Assembly: GCA_963971225.1 (NCBI GenBank)
Contig: OZ020267.1
Coordinates: forward strand, 84,991,648 to 85,055,647
From: Melieria omissa
Taxonomy: Eukaryota > Arthropoda > Insecta > Diptera > Ulidiidae
Length of the DNA stretch: 64,000 nucleotides
Direction of reading: 5' to 3'
The position numbers and the translations under genes were made by a program. Positions within the stretch are counted from its first letter, which is position 1; each line of letters starts with the position of its first letter. Shown here piece after piece: positions 55,701 through 64,000 of this stretch. The notes beneath the pieces were generated by a model. It did not search any database. It was not told the origin of the DNA and saw only the letters and a program-made list of their open reading frames with translations.

Positions 55701-56467
55701 CAGACTACACCTCGTTGGCCGTAGTAAAACAGGACTCCAATGCAATATGCTATTGGCTTCTTTATCCAATATGCTCAATTTTCACTGCTGAAGCCTTGGC
55801 AATCCAACTAGCCGTCGAGTATGCGAAGAAAAACAAAGGGAAATATATGATATGCTCTGACAGCAAATCATGCATCACAGCGATCAAATCACCATCCAAT
55901 TCGCACAAAATAATTTCATGCATCAGAAATTCACTTATTGCAGCACCAAATAAAATTAAACTTATGTGGATCCCTGGCCACGTTGGAATCTCAGGAAACG
56001 AAAGTGCTGATACTGTTGCCAAAAATGTAATTAAAACACCCGTACCAACGTTTAACTTCACAAGCAAATCCGATGTGTACAACGCAATTAAAAATGCAAG
56101 ACTTAACCTCGATTTAGCAGATTGGGCAGCACAAGATCATCACTACCACAAAGTAAACCCAAAACGACTAAAACCATCCTACCCTGCAAGTTTCACTGCT
56201 AACATCTTGAGGCCTTATATTCGCCTAAGACTGGGGCACACAATATTTACTCATTCGCATCTGCTAAGTGGAAAAAGTCCGTCCTGCTGCCCTCTGTGCG
56301 GAGGTCCAAACACAGTACAGCACCTGATCTCTCAATGCCCGAATAGAACAGAGTTTGAACGCGCGGAAAACATCAACTTAATGAAAGCATTATCTACACC
56401 GAACTATGACAATATCCTGCATATATATAACTTCCTAAAAGACAATAATATCTTAAACTACACCTAA
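52775..56467 (+). CDS. LINE X ORF2: endonuclease, reverse transcriptase, RNase H
   Basis: An uninterrupted 1230-codon frame. Residues ~1-230: APE endonuclease with QWNMNGFY (2-11), LNETH (~32), GDFNAWSPIWGS (~135) and GSDHFPITC (~206). Residues ~430-750: RT with SYRPISLLSCLGKTLE, DFQKAFDRIG, GTPQGSPLS and the YADD box (~675). Residues ~965-1090: RNase H with YTDGS (~968), SDSKSC (~1028) and WIPGHVGISGNESAD (~1065). Near 1170 lies a CCHC (CPLCGG-x6-HLISQC). All catalytic motifs I looked for are present. It should nick target DNA and copy the LINE RNA. Whether it is active depends on ORF1. Confidence 0.93.
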   Translation: MFSILQWNMNGFYNNYHELQLLVQSLSPSIILLNETHLAYNAHAFHSKRYIGIFHNLPNITSSKQGVAIMIKKGLPFKRISIQSPISAIGIEVDLNFKLNIICAYIPPAQSFSNADISHLLQQVSPPVILAGDFNAWSPIWGSPSTNPRGSQIEDALLISDLICLNNGSATHFSTHGTLTHLDLTFCSASLAPICTWSLSNDLHGSDHFPITCKINTTQSRSKFKPKFIFKTDLADWRKFSNVCEEANSNIPISTNINREAALIQKIIRSAANLSIPRTNSKKTSYNVPWWNVNLASLRSKKQLAWHEYKRCQTVENLVAYKKSNAIFRRMAKEAKRQCFRDFTAKINPSSSPKKIWNDINILSGGPKNTLISRINTSAGPLITPDQIANYMANHFSNASSDENFSFQFRNSKASILGSIAGIAYNPSPSAKIIESEISFSELEYALSSVKGKTPGLDKISYPLIKNLPISIKMRLTKLYNNIFHTGVYPQFWKTSNIIPILKPGKSCTDVNSYRPISLLSCLGKTLEKIIGNRLAWYARRNNFISSRQVAYKKGHGTMDALLCLDNFVANALSSKNHVSLLSLDFQKAFDRIGIHVILRQLIRWKVGPKMLNFVKSFLTNRRLSVTVNGSLSSTFNLSNGTPQGSPLSAFLFIIAFDELSHLLSKYKNIEHQIYADDVLIYSKVTHTSIVQNTFIDVINDISSWSTTSGVALSLEKTNLLHICRKRRSCDISLNVNNHTIQPKDNLMLLGLIIDSKYNFKPHCNYIRSSLVTRLNIIKYLSCKHSYLHPTTLINVVRALLLSKIDYALPIYGHCTKALIRKISVPYHAAIRRSLRAFPTSPIKFLLAESGLPTIQSSATDATSRILVKQLDATNTVLTNAFNNVIARKTQLRTASAISRSVAFAKENFITLCRTKRDIENFPPWLISSTSFEDALLSLSKQNTPSIVYRATFSKASASYSASGWSFLYTDGSKTSDYTSLAVVKQDSNAICYWLLYPICSIFTAEALAIQLAVEYAKKNKGKYMICSDSKSCITAIKSPSNSHKIISCIRNSLIAAPNKIKLMWIPGHVGISGNESADTVAKNVIKTPVPTFNFTSKSDVYNAIKNARLNLDLADWAAQDHHYHKVNPKRLKPSYPASFTANILRPYIRLRLGHTIFTHSHLLSGKSPSCCPLCGGPNTVQHLISQCPNRTEFERAENINLMKALSTPNYDNILHIYNFLKDNNILNYT

Positions 56468-56688
56468 CACAGTTTGAATCACTAACCTAATTGTAATAAG
56501 CCACATAAACCAAATCAAGTTTTATACTTAAATTTTTTATGAATTTACACTAGTTAATTAAGCTACCAACTTTTGTATTAAATGAACGACTGAAAGCCTT
56601 GCAGCTAGTGTCGCTTTTTAATTTATACTATAATTCATTATTGTATAAATTCTTATAAATAAATAAATAAATAAATAATATTAGCACG

Positions 56689-58431
56689 ACAACACAACGT
56701 TGGACGGACATTCACAAATCATAAAGGAGATCCCCATACTCGGACACTGGGCCCAATAAGATAAGCCCCAAAAATTTTATATCAAAAATTAACAACACAT
56801 ACACTAACCAATACATACATATTTCGAAAATTTACAAAGATAACCAATTTCCCATTTACACATTAATTTCACATACGAACATCCGCATACACATATATTT
56901 CTCAAATAACAAAAATCTTGCAAATAAAAATTTAAATTTTCCAAATACTAACCTGCCGATTATTAAATTGCGGTTTAATAATAACATACATTACCACATA
57001 CCCAATTATTTGCCGTTGAATATTGTATATATATACAATATTCAATATTGTACAATACAATTCAATATTCAACTGGATCAAAAATACCGCAAAAGTAGTT
57101 CCGCTACTGCCCAGTTTAAATTTTGCACATTTCCCGTGCACATAAACAATCAGCCGCGAATCCCCATTTTCGAGCTTCTCCGTGTACGCACTTACTGCAC
57201 ATATCCCCTCCTTTTCTCTGTGCTTTGCACAAAAAATCAGCAGCAAACTGCCCAGCTGCTTTCTATATTCTGCGCGTCCACTTGTACTCATATTCGCGCA
57301 CTTTTCCTTGTGCCAAATTCGCACACACTTGTACATACCACCGCTTGTACATAAGATCAGCAGCGACACCCAGCTGCTGTGTACATTCGCGCACCCACTT
57401 GTGCACATAGTCACGCATTTCCCTTTTGTGCTATATACGTACGCACTTGGCAGCACGCAATTCAGCTGCTTGGCCCAAGTGCATGTACATAAGCAAGAAA
57501 GCACAAAAGCGAACACAGTGGGACAAACTACTCATTTTCACGGCACATTGAAAATTTTCTTCAACTTAGAAAATTTTCAATCGTGCCTATATATACAAAT
57601 ATATACATATATACACCCATACACAATACACACATACACGTCATTATATACAGTGGGACAACAAGACCCGTCCCAAGTACATTGAAAATTTTCAACTTAG
57701 AAAATTTTCAATTGTCCATAACAAACGTTCACTGCGCATACTCTTCATTCACATACAGTGGGACACACTCATCCCACCTGTGCCCAAAATTAAAAAAATG
57801 TGTTCCTCTCTTACATAATTAAAGATTTTTTAGTAAATTTACTAACAAAATTAACAAATATTATAGATTCAAAAATATATTTTGACTACACTCATACACA
57901 TATACACATAACAATACACATTCGTTTTCCTTATTCATATACACATACCCATATATATTTATTTTTCATACAATTTCACATACATTTATACACATTTATA
58001 CACATACACATATTTATTCATTTTCGTTTCAATAAATTAAATACAAATACACATATACAAATAATAAAAGACAATTTATTATTAATATTCACTGTCACTC
58101 GTTGTTTTTATTTTCTTAAATTACACACATCACTTATACAAATTTTCATATTCCGGATTCCGCGGTTTCAATTCAAAACTCTATTAGTATTTTCCCGTAT
58201 TACTCCACATACGGTGAATAAAGTTGGCCAAATAATTAAAGGCTATTCCCCATACAATCGAACAACTTTCACACATTCGTGTAACGTTTCAATTTTTTCA
58301 AATTTTAAGCCGTTCGTGCGGACGCGGCCAACTTTAACTCCTTCGTTTATTCCCATTCTCAGGTGGAAATTTAATTTCAATTTTTTCGCACCTGACCCCC
58401 CTATCTCTCAAGCTTCGCTTTCTTATTTTCA
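56689..58431 (+). other. BEL-C leader, part 3: boxes, repeats, hairpins
   Basis: Contains the cactgggccca box shared with A and B (56745), several CAGCTGCT/GCGCAC-type repeat units (57170-57480), and three CAGTGGGAC boxes (57526, 57651, 57757). Two hairpins of the form TTGAAAATTTTC...GAAAATTTTCAA lie at 57548-57582 and 57682-57713. A (CATATACA)n-like microsatellite follows at 57590-58070. No conserved ORF. Confidence 0.7.
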
Positions 58432-59590
58432 ATGCCGGTAGAGCGTTCGCCCAAAAAGCAGTCAGACGCGATGGAGTCAACCGCCTCCAAACAACCCCCT
58501 AAGGTGTCAACTGATTTGTTTTTGACAAACCCTGTCACACGAGAGCCGCCAAAGACGCGCTCCAAATCTCCCATTCTCAAAGCAACCGATCCGAGCGTTG
58601 CCAAATTCATATTCGAGTCCGATCGGCTCGTGCAATAATGCACAAAGTTTTCTGCGACCCCCATTGAGGAACAAACGAAGTCCCTCGTCCCAATTCGTCA
58701 AAAGAATTTGGAAGCCCAATGGGAAAGGCTTATGCATGCATATGAGGCAGTCTCCATTGCGGAAGACAGTAGCCAGCCCGACCGTTTCAAGGAGTCGGCT
58801 CGGCAAAAAATCGAAGCCTGCACAGACCAGTATGAGTTGTGCATGGCTCAAATGTCGGACATCATTGAGAGGCTCCAGCCTCCACCCGCACAGCACGCTG
58901 CGCATACGGAACAGGTTCGATCCCCAGAACCAACAAATACGCCAAATATTTGTTTACAAGTTCCACCTTGCGATACCGAAACATTTTTCGGGGGCTATGA
59001 GCAGTGGCCGTCCTTCCGGGACATGTTTACGGCAGTATACATAAACCACCCCAAGCTCACTCCAGCCCAAAAATTGTATCACCTCCGATACTAGACGCAA
59101 GGCAAAGCCGGTGCAATTGTGAAGCAATTTGCCTTAAGCGATGAAAACGTCGGACTCGCATGGGAAGCCCTGAAATCCCGTTTCGAAAACAGGCGCACAT
59201 TAGTTGACAACCAAATCCGATCCCTGTTGAATATTACTCCGGCTACTACCGAAAATAGCGAAGTGCTGCAGCGGATACAAAGCACGATTAATAATTGTTT
59301 GTCGGTACTTAGGTCCCAGGCCATGGACACCGACAACTAGGATCCGCTGCTTGTGTACATATGTTGCACCAAATTACCCGAAGAGACATTGGCTCTCTGC
59401 GAACAATCCCTTACATCTCGTAAGGACCTGCCTCGTTGGTCGCAAATGGACGAGTTCCTGACCTGCAGGTACGAGGTGGTGGAACAGCTCAATACCATTC
59501 GCCCCGCTAAGCCAAAACCACAACCCTCCAATTTTCATACTCCCCAAAATCGGCCTCAAAATGGATCTCAGCTCTTCCATACTGAGGTGA
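58432..59590 (+). pseudogene. gag: BEL-C gag (three stops, one frameshift)
   Basis: Starts MPVERSPKKQ, then KFIFESDRLVQ with TAA (58636). The frame continues in register to TAG at 59092 (an Lys codon in element A) and TAG at 59338 (a Trp codon in A). Domains match A: coiled N-terminal segment, the FFGGYEQWPSF capsid domain, WEQ/CEQSLTSRKDLP. A frameshift in an A-run near 59590 moves coding to the frame that continues to 63406. The stops make full-length Gag impossible from this copy. Confidence 0.85.
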
Positions 59591-60760
59591 AAAAAAGACT
59601 TCGCGTGCAAACTCTGCAACGCAAATCACCCTATTCGAACTTGTCAGAGTTTCAAGAAGCTCAGCCCTCAGAGCCGATTGAAATACGTCAAAGAGCACAG
59701 CTTATGTGAAAACTGTCTTGCCACGACTCACACTATAAAGGATTGCACAAGCAGTTTTACATGTGTTTACTGCCAAAGGAAGCATCATTCCCTGCTTCAT
59801 TTCCCCAACAACAAATCTCAAGCTACGCAGCCTCTCAATAGGTTTCAGACGACCACTTCTCAGGTCGCAACAGCTCATCCACAACCGAACAATAACTCCT
59901 CAACTCATTCCCCCACTTCAGATGCGCAACCCGGCCCATCTTCAAGGCTATGTACGCCTCAAGTACAAGCCCTCCATTCCAATAATGGCACCCAATCCCT
60001 TCTGCCTACGGCACTGGTGTCTATTGCCCACTTAGGAGAGTTGTTCAAGGTTAGAGCGTTGATCGACCAAGGCTCGCAACGCACCTTCATTTCCTCGAAG
60101 GTGCAAAAACGCCTTAAATTGCCAGTTGAAAGATCTCACTTCGAAATTTCAGGCATGGGCGGTAAAATTGTGCAAAATTCGAATCACATTTGCTTTTTGA
60201 CGTTGGCAGTTCCAACCTCCAGCACGACCCTCAATGTGCAAGCAATCGTACTCCCCCAATTAACAAAATTGCTACCCCCATTCACAATTAGCCATCCCAA
60301 TTGGCAAGAATTTGCCACGCTAAATCTCGCCGACCCAAGTCCTTTCGAGTCAGCGCAGATAGACTTAGTTATTGGCAGTGATCTGATTCCCCAGATCTTA
60401 CTCGAAGGTCTCCGACGAAATGTGTGTGGCAGTTTATTAGCCCAAAACACCATTTTCGGTTGGATACTCAGCGGGCCAGTACCCCATACGGTGTCATCTT
60501 ATTCGACATACGAAATCTCAAATGAGGAACTTAGTTCACAACTCAGGCAATTCTGGGAGCAGGAAGAAGTCAAACTCCCGACACCTGTCTCCTCGGATGA
60601 CACTTACTGCGAAGAGTTATACCAGAATACCACAACCCGTGGATCGGGTGGTAGATATACTGTCCCCTTTAAGGCAGACTTTCCATACTCGATAGCGTTA
60701 GGCAATTCCCGCCCCAACGCCCTCCAGCAATACGTTAGCATGGCGCGAAATCTCTCCTGA
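59591..60760 (+). pseudogene. gag-pol: BEL-C gag zinc knuckles, protease and RT start
   Basis: Knuckles CENCLATTHTIKDC and CVYCQRKHH at 59705-59795 are followed by the BEL aspartic protease with the intact ALIDQGSQRTFIS motif (60055-60095), VIGSDLIPQ, and ILSGPVP. Next comes the linker to RT (the NEELSSQLRQFWEQEE segment, then YTVPFK). TGA at 60758 interrupts. The D-x-G active site is kept, unlike element A. The first knuckle (CKLCNANH) lies before the frameshift. Confidence 0.85.
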
Positions 60761-62410
60761 AAGGGAAACCTCAAGACCATCTACGATGACGTCTTAGAGG
60801 AATATCTCACCCTTGACCATATGGAACTCACAAATCCCCGTGAGATAATCCAGAATGGCAAATACTTCTCCTACGATCTGCCTCATCACGCAGTCATCCG
60901 CCCCGAAAAGAAGACTACCAAAGTCCGAGTGGTTTTCAATGCCTCAAAGTCCTCAAGTTCTGGTCAGTCACTTAACGACGCTCTGCATACTGGCCCCACT
61001 CTTCAAAATGACCTCACAGCTCTCATACTCCGATGGCGCCTTTACCGCTTTGTCTTCAATGACGATGTCCAGAAGATGTATAGGCAAATTCGGGTCCATA
61101 ATGATCACCAGGAATTCCAGCGAATACTCTTTCGCAAATCCCCGGAATCTCCTATTCAAGATTATAAATTGAAAACGGTGACATTTGGGGTTAACTGTGC
61201 GCCATATTTGGTTATCAGAACGCTCCATCAATTGGCCCACGACTCTCAGCCATCCAGCCCGTTAGCGGCAAAAATACTTTCCGAGGAAACGTATGTCGAC
61301 GACATTCTTTCCGGAGGTCATGATCTTCCCACCACTAAGGAAGCTCTCTCTCAAGTGATAGCCACCCTCAACTCCGGGGGATTCCCTCTTAAAAAGATAA
61401 CGGCTAATCACGCAAAACTCTTAGAGGAAATTCCCGAAGACGACCTTTTCGACTCGGAATTCCTCAAGTTCGATTCAACGAGTTCCACTAAGACTCTTGG
61501 CATCCGTTGGAATGCCCTATCGGACTCATTTTCATACTCTATCTTTCCCACTACTCCTGCAAACTCATTCACGAAACGGCAAATTCTTTCGTCTGTTGCC
61601 AAACTTTTCGATCCCGCAGGATGGCTTTCGCCTATAATGATTCTTGCCAAAAAACTTCTGCAAGAGCTTTGGCTTGAAGGTACTGAGTGGGACGAGTGCA
61701 TAAAGCCAGGATCACTCATAAAGTGGCAGCAATTCATTGAGAATTTGCCTGCCATAGATCTTATCGAAATTCAAGATCAAGAAGATCTCAAAGATCACTC
61801 TCTATGGTGGAATGGCCCCAAATGGTTGCAGCAAGCTTCCGATGCTTGGCCCAAAGGTCACTCTTGCAAAGTTGCAGTCCCGGAACAACGAGCGGTTGAT
61901 TGCCACCACCTTCTCGAAGAGCAGACCGACATCCTCGATCGGTTCTCCAGCTTCTCTCGAGCCCTGCGGGTAATCGCATACATGTTCCGATTTGTTAATA
62001 ACGGCATCTCCTCCCGTCGCCAACACAATCCCATACACGGAACACTTTTGTCTCAAGCAGAGTTGGCATTTGTTAAGAATCGCCTTATAACTCTCGCGCA
62101 AAGTTCCCATTATCCCCAGGAACGACAAGCGCTCTCTCATTCTCTTCCCATATCCAAGAAAAGTTCTCTCTTGGTGCTCAATCCCTTCCTAGATAAACAG
62201 AAGGTGATGCGAGTTAATGGCAGACTCGCCAATGCGGCATTGTCGTATAATGAACGACACCCCATTATTCTCCCCCCAGAGTCCCGCTACTGCAGTTTAC
62301 TTCTTCGATTCCTTCACAAGCTATTACTGCATGCGGACCAACGACTCATGCTCCGTATGGTTCGGCAGGAATATTACATTCCGCGCTTAAAGCCGCAAAT
62401 AAAAAAGTGA
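60761..62410 (+). pseudogene. pol: BEL-C pol: RT and A17 peptidase, RNase H missing
   Basis: RT blocks are visible: [33 protein letters not shown] (catalytic Asp), [18 protein letters not shown], and the YVDDIL box near 61295. The A17-type region follows ([25 protein letters not shown]). At about 61770 the sequence goes straight from [10 protein letters not shown] to the WWNGPKWL block that normally follows RNase H, so about 150-200 codons of RNase H are missing without loss of frame. The frame continues with [17 protein letters not shown] and ends at TGA 62408, in the integrase zinc domain. Confidence 0.85.
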
Positions 62411-63406
62411 ATTTTTCAGTGCAAAACGTGTGTCATCCATAAACAAAAGCTGCGAACACAGATCATGGCAGCGCTCCCCCCCGAACGTTGCACACTTACA
62501 ATCCCATTCGCCACAACCGGAATCGACTTTGCTGGTCCATTCCAGATCAAAGCTTCCATGCTCCGTAGCTCAACCTACCTCAAAGGTTATGTTGCAGTGT
62601 GCTTCTCCACGAAGGCCGTTCACTTGGAACTCTGCTCGGATCTTACGACCGAAGCGTTCCGCGCAGCATTCGCCCGATTTACTGGTCGACCAGGGCTACC
62701 TCTCAAAATCATGACCGACAACGGCAAAACGTTCGTCGGTGCTCAACGTGCCATGGCCAGAGACTTTGCCAAATTCTCGAGAGAAATCGCCCAAGATATT
62801 CTCGACCGATACGGTCCTCAGGGCGTCGAGTGGCAATTCATCCCGCCACATGCTCCTCACATGGGAGGACTATGGGAGTCGGCGGTCAAAAGCTTCAAGA
62901 CCCACCTTAAAAAGGTAGCCGGCTCTCATAGATTCACATACAAAGAGTTTACGACTCTTCTTACTAGAATTGAAGGGACGCTCAATTCACGTCCGCTCTC
63001 TCCTCAATCGCAGGACCCTAGCGATTTAGTGTCTCTGACCCTTGGCCACTTTCTCCGAGGCGCTCCTATCGCCGCACCCCCCGAACCCGAGTGCTCCGAG
63101 CTATCCCTCATAAACCGATGGGAAAAACTCAACGTCTTCCATCATCAATTCGCCCGACGATGGAAGGACGAATATCTCAAGGATCTCCACAAACGCTATA
63201 AGTGGAAGCATCCGCAAAGGGAAGTGGAAGAGAATGAAATGGTCATCATTAAAGACGACCTGCTTCCCCCCAATGAATGGCGGCTCGGCCGCATTCATAA
63301 AATTCATCGCGGTCCCGACAATCACGTCCGTGTCGTGGATATCCGCACTAACTCTGGCATCCTGACAAGACCAGTAGTAAAGATATGCCCCCTAATAGCT
63401 TCTTAA
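62411..63406 (+). pseudogene. pol: BEL-C integrase
   Basis: After the TGA, the zinc-domain Cys pair (CKTCVIH) and then TTGIDFAGPF (first catalytic Asp), KIMTDNGKTFVGA (second Asp), and the HMGGLWESAVKSFKTHL block with the catalytic Glu. The DUF5641-type C-terminal domain follows (RWEKLNVFHHQFARRW, VVIKD-type LLPPNEWRLGRI). It ends VVKICPLIAS at 63406. All DDE residues are present. Integrase inserts the cDNA. The nonsense codon upstream is the only visible defect in this part. Confidence 0.88.
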
Positions 63407-63494
63407 TCGCGACTCATCGCCCTGCCTATTTTCCCATACTCCTTCTCATACACTATCCACTCACTATCGTTACATTGTAGTGATACACTTTTCT

Positions 63495-63506
63495 TGTGTT
63501 TTGCAG
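63495..63506 (+). other. predicted splice acceptor before BEL-C ORF3
   Basis: TTGTGTTTTGCAG ends at 63506, a strong 3' splice site of pyrimidines plus CAG. Equivalent sites occur before the 3' exons of elements B (ends 7122 on minus) and A (26172 on minus). Confidence 0.5.
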
Positions 63507-63525
63507 GGCAACACGGAAACCGCGG

Positions 63526-63903
63526 ATGGCTCAGCAATGCCGACTGTGCCACCATCTTCACGGCATACGATTTTGCCGGGCTTTTCTGGCGATGGCACCA
63601 GAACAGCGTCAGCAGGTAGCCCGCGCCCAGGGCTACTGTACGAACTGCCTGGCGCGGTCCCACCCCACTAATCGGTGCAACTCCACTGCGCGTTGCAGCA
63701 AGTGCGGCCGCGCACATCACACCATGCTGTACTTCGGCGAAAGGCCAGACCCAGCAACGGTGCCCAAGGCCACATTCAAGGGCGACAAGAAACCGCAACA
63801 GCCCCGGCAGCAGGCCGCTCCAAATCAGCGCCCTGTGAAGCGCTCCGCCATCGCCAACCGGCTGGCACATCATCTCATTCAGCGACGAGGAGACCTCCGA
63901 TGA
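63526..63903 (+). CDS. BEL-C ORF3: zinc-knuckle protein in env position
   Basis: ATG at 63526, stop at 63901-63903, 125 codons, open. It begins MAQQCRLCHHLHGIRFC, then FLAMAPEQRQQVARAQGYC, CLARSHPTNRC and CSKCGRAHHTMLY: knuckles of the C-x2-C-x4-H type arranged as in BEL Gag, but the sequence differs from this element's own Gag. A Pro/Gln-rich basic tail follows. It lies after pol and 28 bp before the 3' LTR, where env sits in other LTR elements. Codons are GC-richer than gag-pol. Possibly an RNA-binding accessory protein expressed from a spliced RNA. Function unknown. Confidence 0.65.
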   Translation: MAQQCRLCHHLHGIRFCRAFLAMAPEQRQQVARAQGYCTNCLARSHPTNRCNSTARCSKCGRAHHTMLYFGERPDPATVPKATFKGDKKPQQPRQQAAPNQRPVKRSAIANRLAHHLIQRRGDLR

Positions 63904-63931
63904 GGAGATCCCGCAGCCGCGCGGGCCGCCA

Positions 63932-64000
63932 TGGCTAAATGTGCTCGTTCCCGTGTTCTGTGGATCCTGCACAACTCCAATCCTCTCCCTTCCAATTCCC
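63932..64000 (+). repeat. BEL-C 3' LTR, partial
   Basis: TGGCTAAATGTGCTCG onward matches 48525-48593 with one difference. The rest lies beyond the window. Confidence 0.92.

Larger units (their letters stand above)
51124..56676 (+). mobile_element. full-length I-like LINE X
   Basis: Flanked by a 12 bp TSD AATATTAGCACG (51112-51123 and 56677-56688). It has a 5' UTR of about 155 bp, ORF1, a ~95 bp spacer, ORF2 with EN, RT and RNase H, and a 3' tail of TAAA repeats (aaataaataaataaat). The RNase H domain and TAA-rich tail indicate the I clade. Length 5.55 kb, complete on both sides. ORF2 has no stop, which makes this one of the least decayed copies here. Confidence 0.93.
48525..64000 (+). mobile_element. 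BEL/Pao element C (right LTR cut by window end)
   Basis: The 5' LTR is at 48525-48742 and the start of the 3' LTR at 63932-64000. The 69 shared bases differ at one position. Internal order on plus: primer-binding site, long leader (with Harbinger W and LINE X inserted), gag, protease, RT, A17 peptidase, integrase, and an extra ORF. Gag has in-frame stops and one frameshift; pol has two TGA codons and lacks RNase H. It is inserted in element G2; the TSD cannot be checked because the right side is outside the window. Confidence 0.92.

Noticed and set aside
1..64000. tRNA or rRNA genes
   Set aside because: I saw no cloverleaf or rRNA core sequence. The TGGTCC... sites are primer-binding sites complementary to a tRNA end, not tRNA genes.

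Overview
This 64 kb window is a stack of nested transposable elements with no intact host gene that I could identify. The mix of families (BEL/Pao and Ty3/gypsy LTR elements, an env-bearing errantivirus relative, I-like and CR1/Jockey-like LINEs, mariner, Tc1, hAT, PIF/Harbinger, Transib, TTAA elements and foldback elements) points to an insect, most likely a higher fly such as a tephritid fruit fly. That placement is an inference from family content, not from a marker gene. The density of insertions inside insertions is typical of heterochromatin or a piRNA-cluster-like region.

Layout. (1) 1-2400: unassigned DNA, then two blocks of a satellite built on a ~257 bp dimeric unit. (2) 2403-18128: a minus-strand errantivirus-like pol/env remnant, broken by a TIR element (2745-3551) and by BEL element B (4521-17698, TSD GCAAT). 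Inside B lie a Transib element in its 3' LTR (4595-6702), a mariner fragment in gag (about 8813-9350) and a Ty3/gypsy element D (10140-16976). D itself carries a hAT-like element (11324-13038). (3) 18135-20481: a TIR element full of repeated ACGGACGCGAC motifs and perfect palindromes. (4) About 20578-25345: a minus-strand LINE interrupted by a mariner (20713-21952) and by a piggyBac-like TTAA element (22301-24005), which holds a hAT-like element (22684-23748). (5) 25682-35476: a Harbinger-like TIR element containing BEL element A (25726-31231, identical LTRs), a TTAA element (31716-32437) and a two-gene PIF/Harbinger (32448-35099). (6) 35563-45730: a mariner broken by element G (35672-38435, with gene-like exons and introns) and by two foldback elements H (38638-39514) and I (39637-45428). 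I contains a large palindromic element and a CR1-like LINE. (7) 45790-48524: a Harbinger remnant and an inverted partial second copy of G, cut by a Tc1 element. (8) 48525-64000: plus-strand BEL element C, running off the window. Its leader holds another Harbinger (48897-50620) and a full-length I-like LINE with an open 1230-codon ORF2 (51124-56676).

The three BEL elements belong together. They share a primer-binding-site type, leader hairpins, gag, and a splice-acceptor-like TTTTGCAG between pol and the 3' LTR. In C this acceptor opens onto a separate zinc-knuckle ORF in the env position. A and B share a patchwork pol deletion, so they probably form a non-autonomous lineage. Most boundaries below are supported by terminal repeats plus target-site duplications read directly from the sequence.
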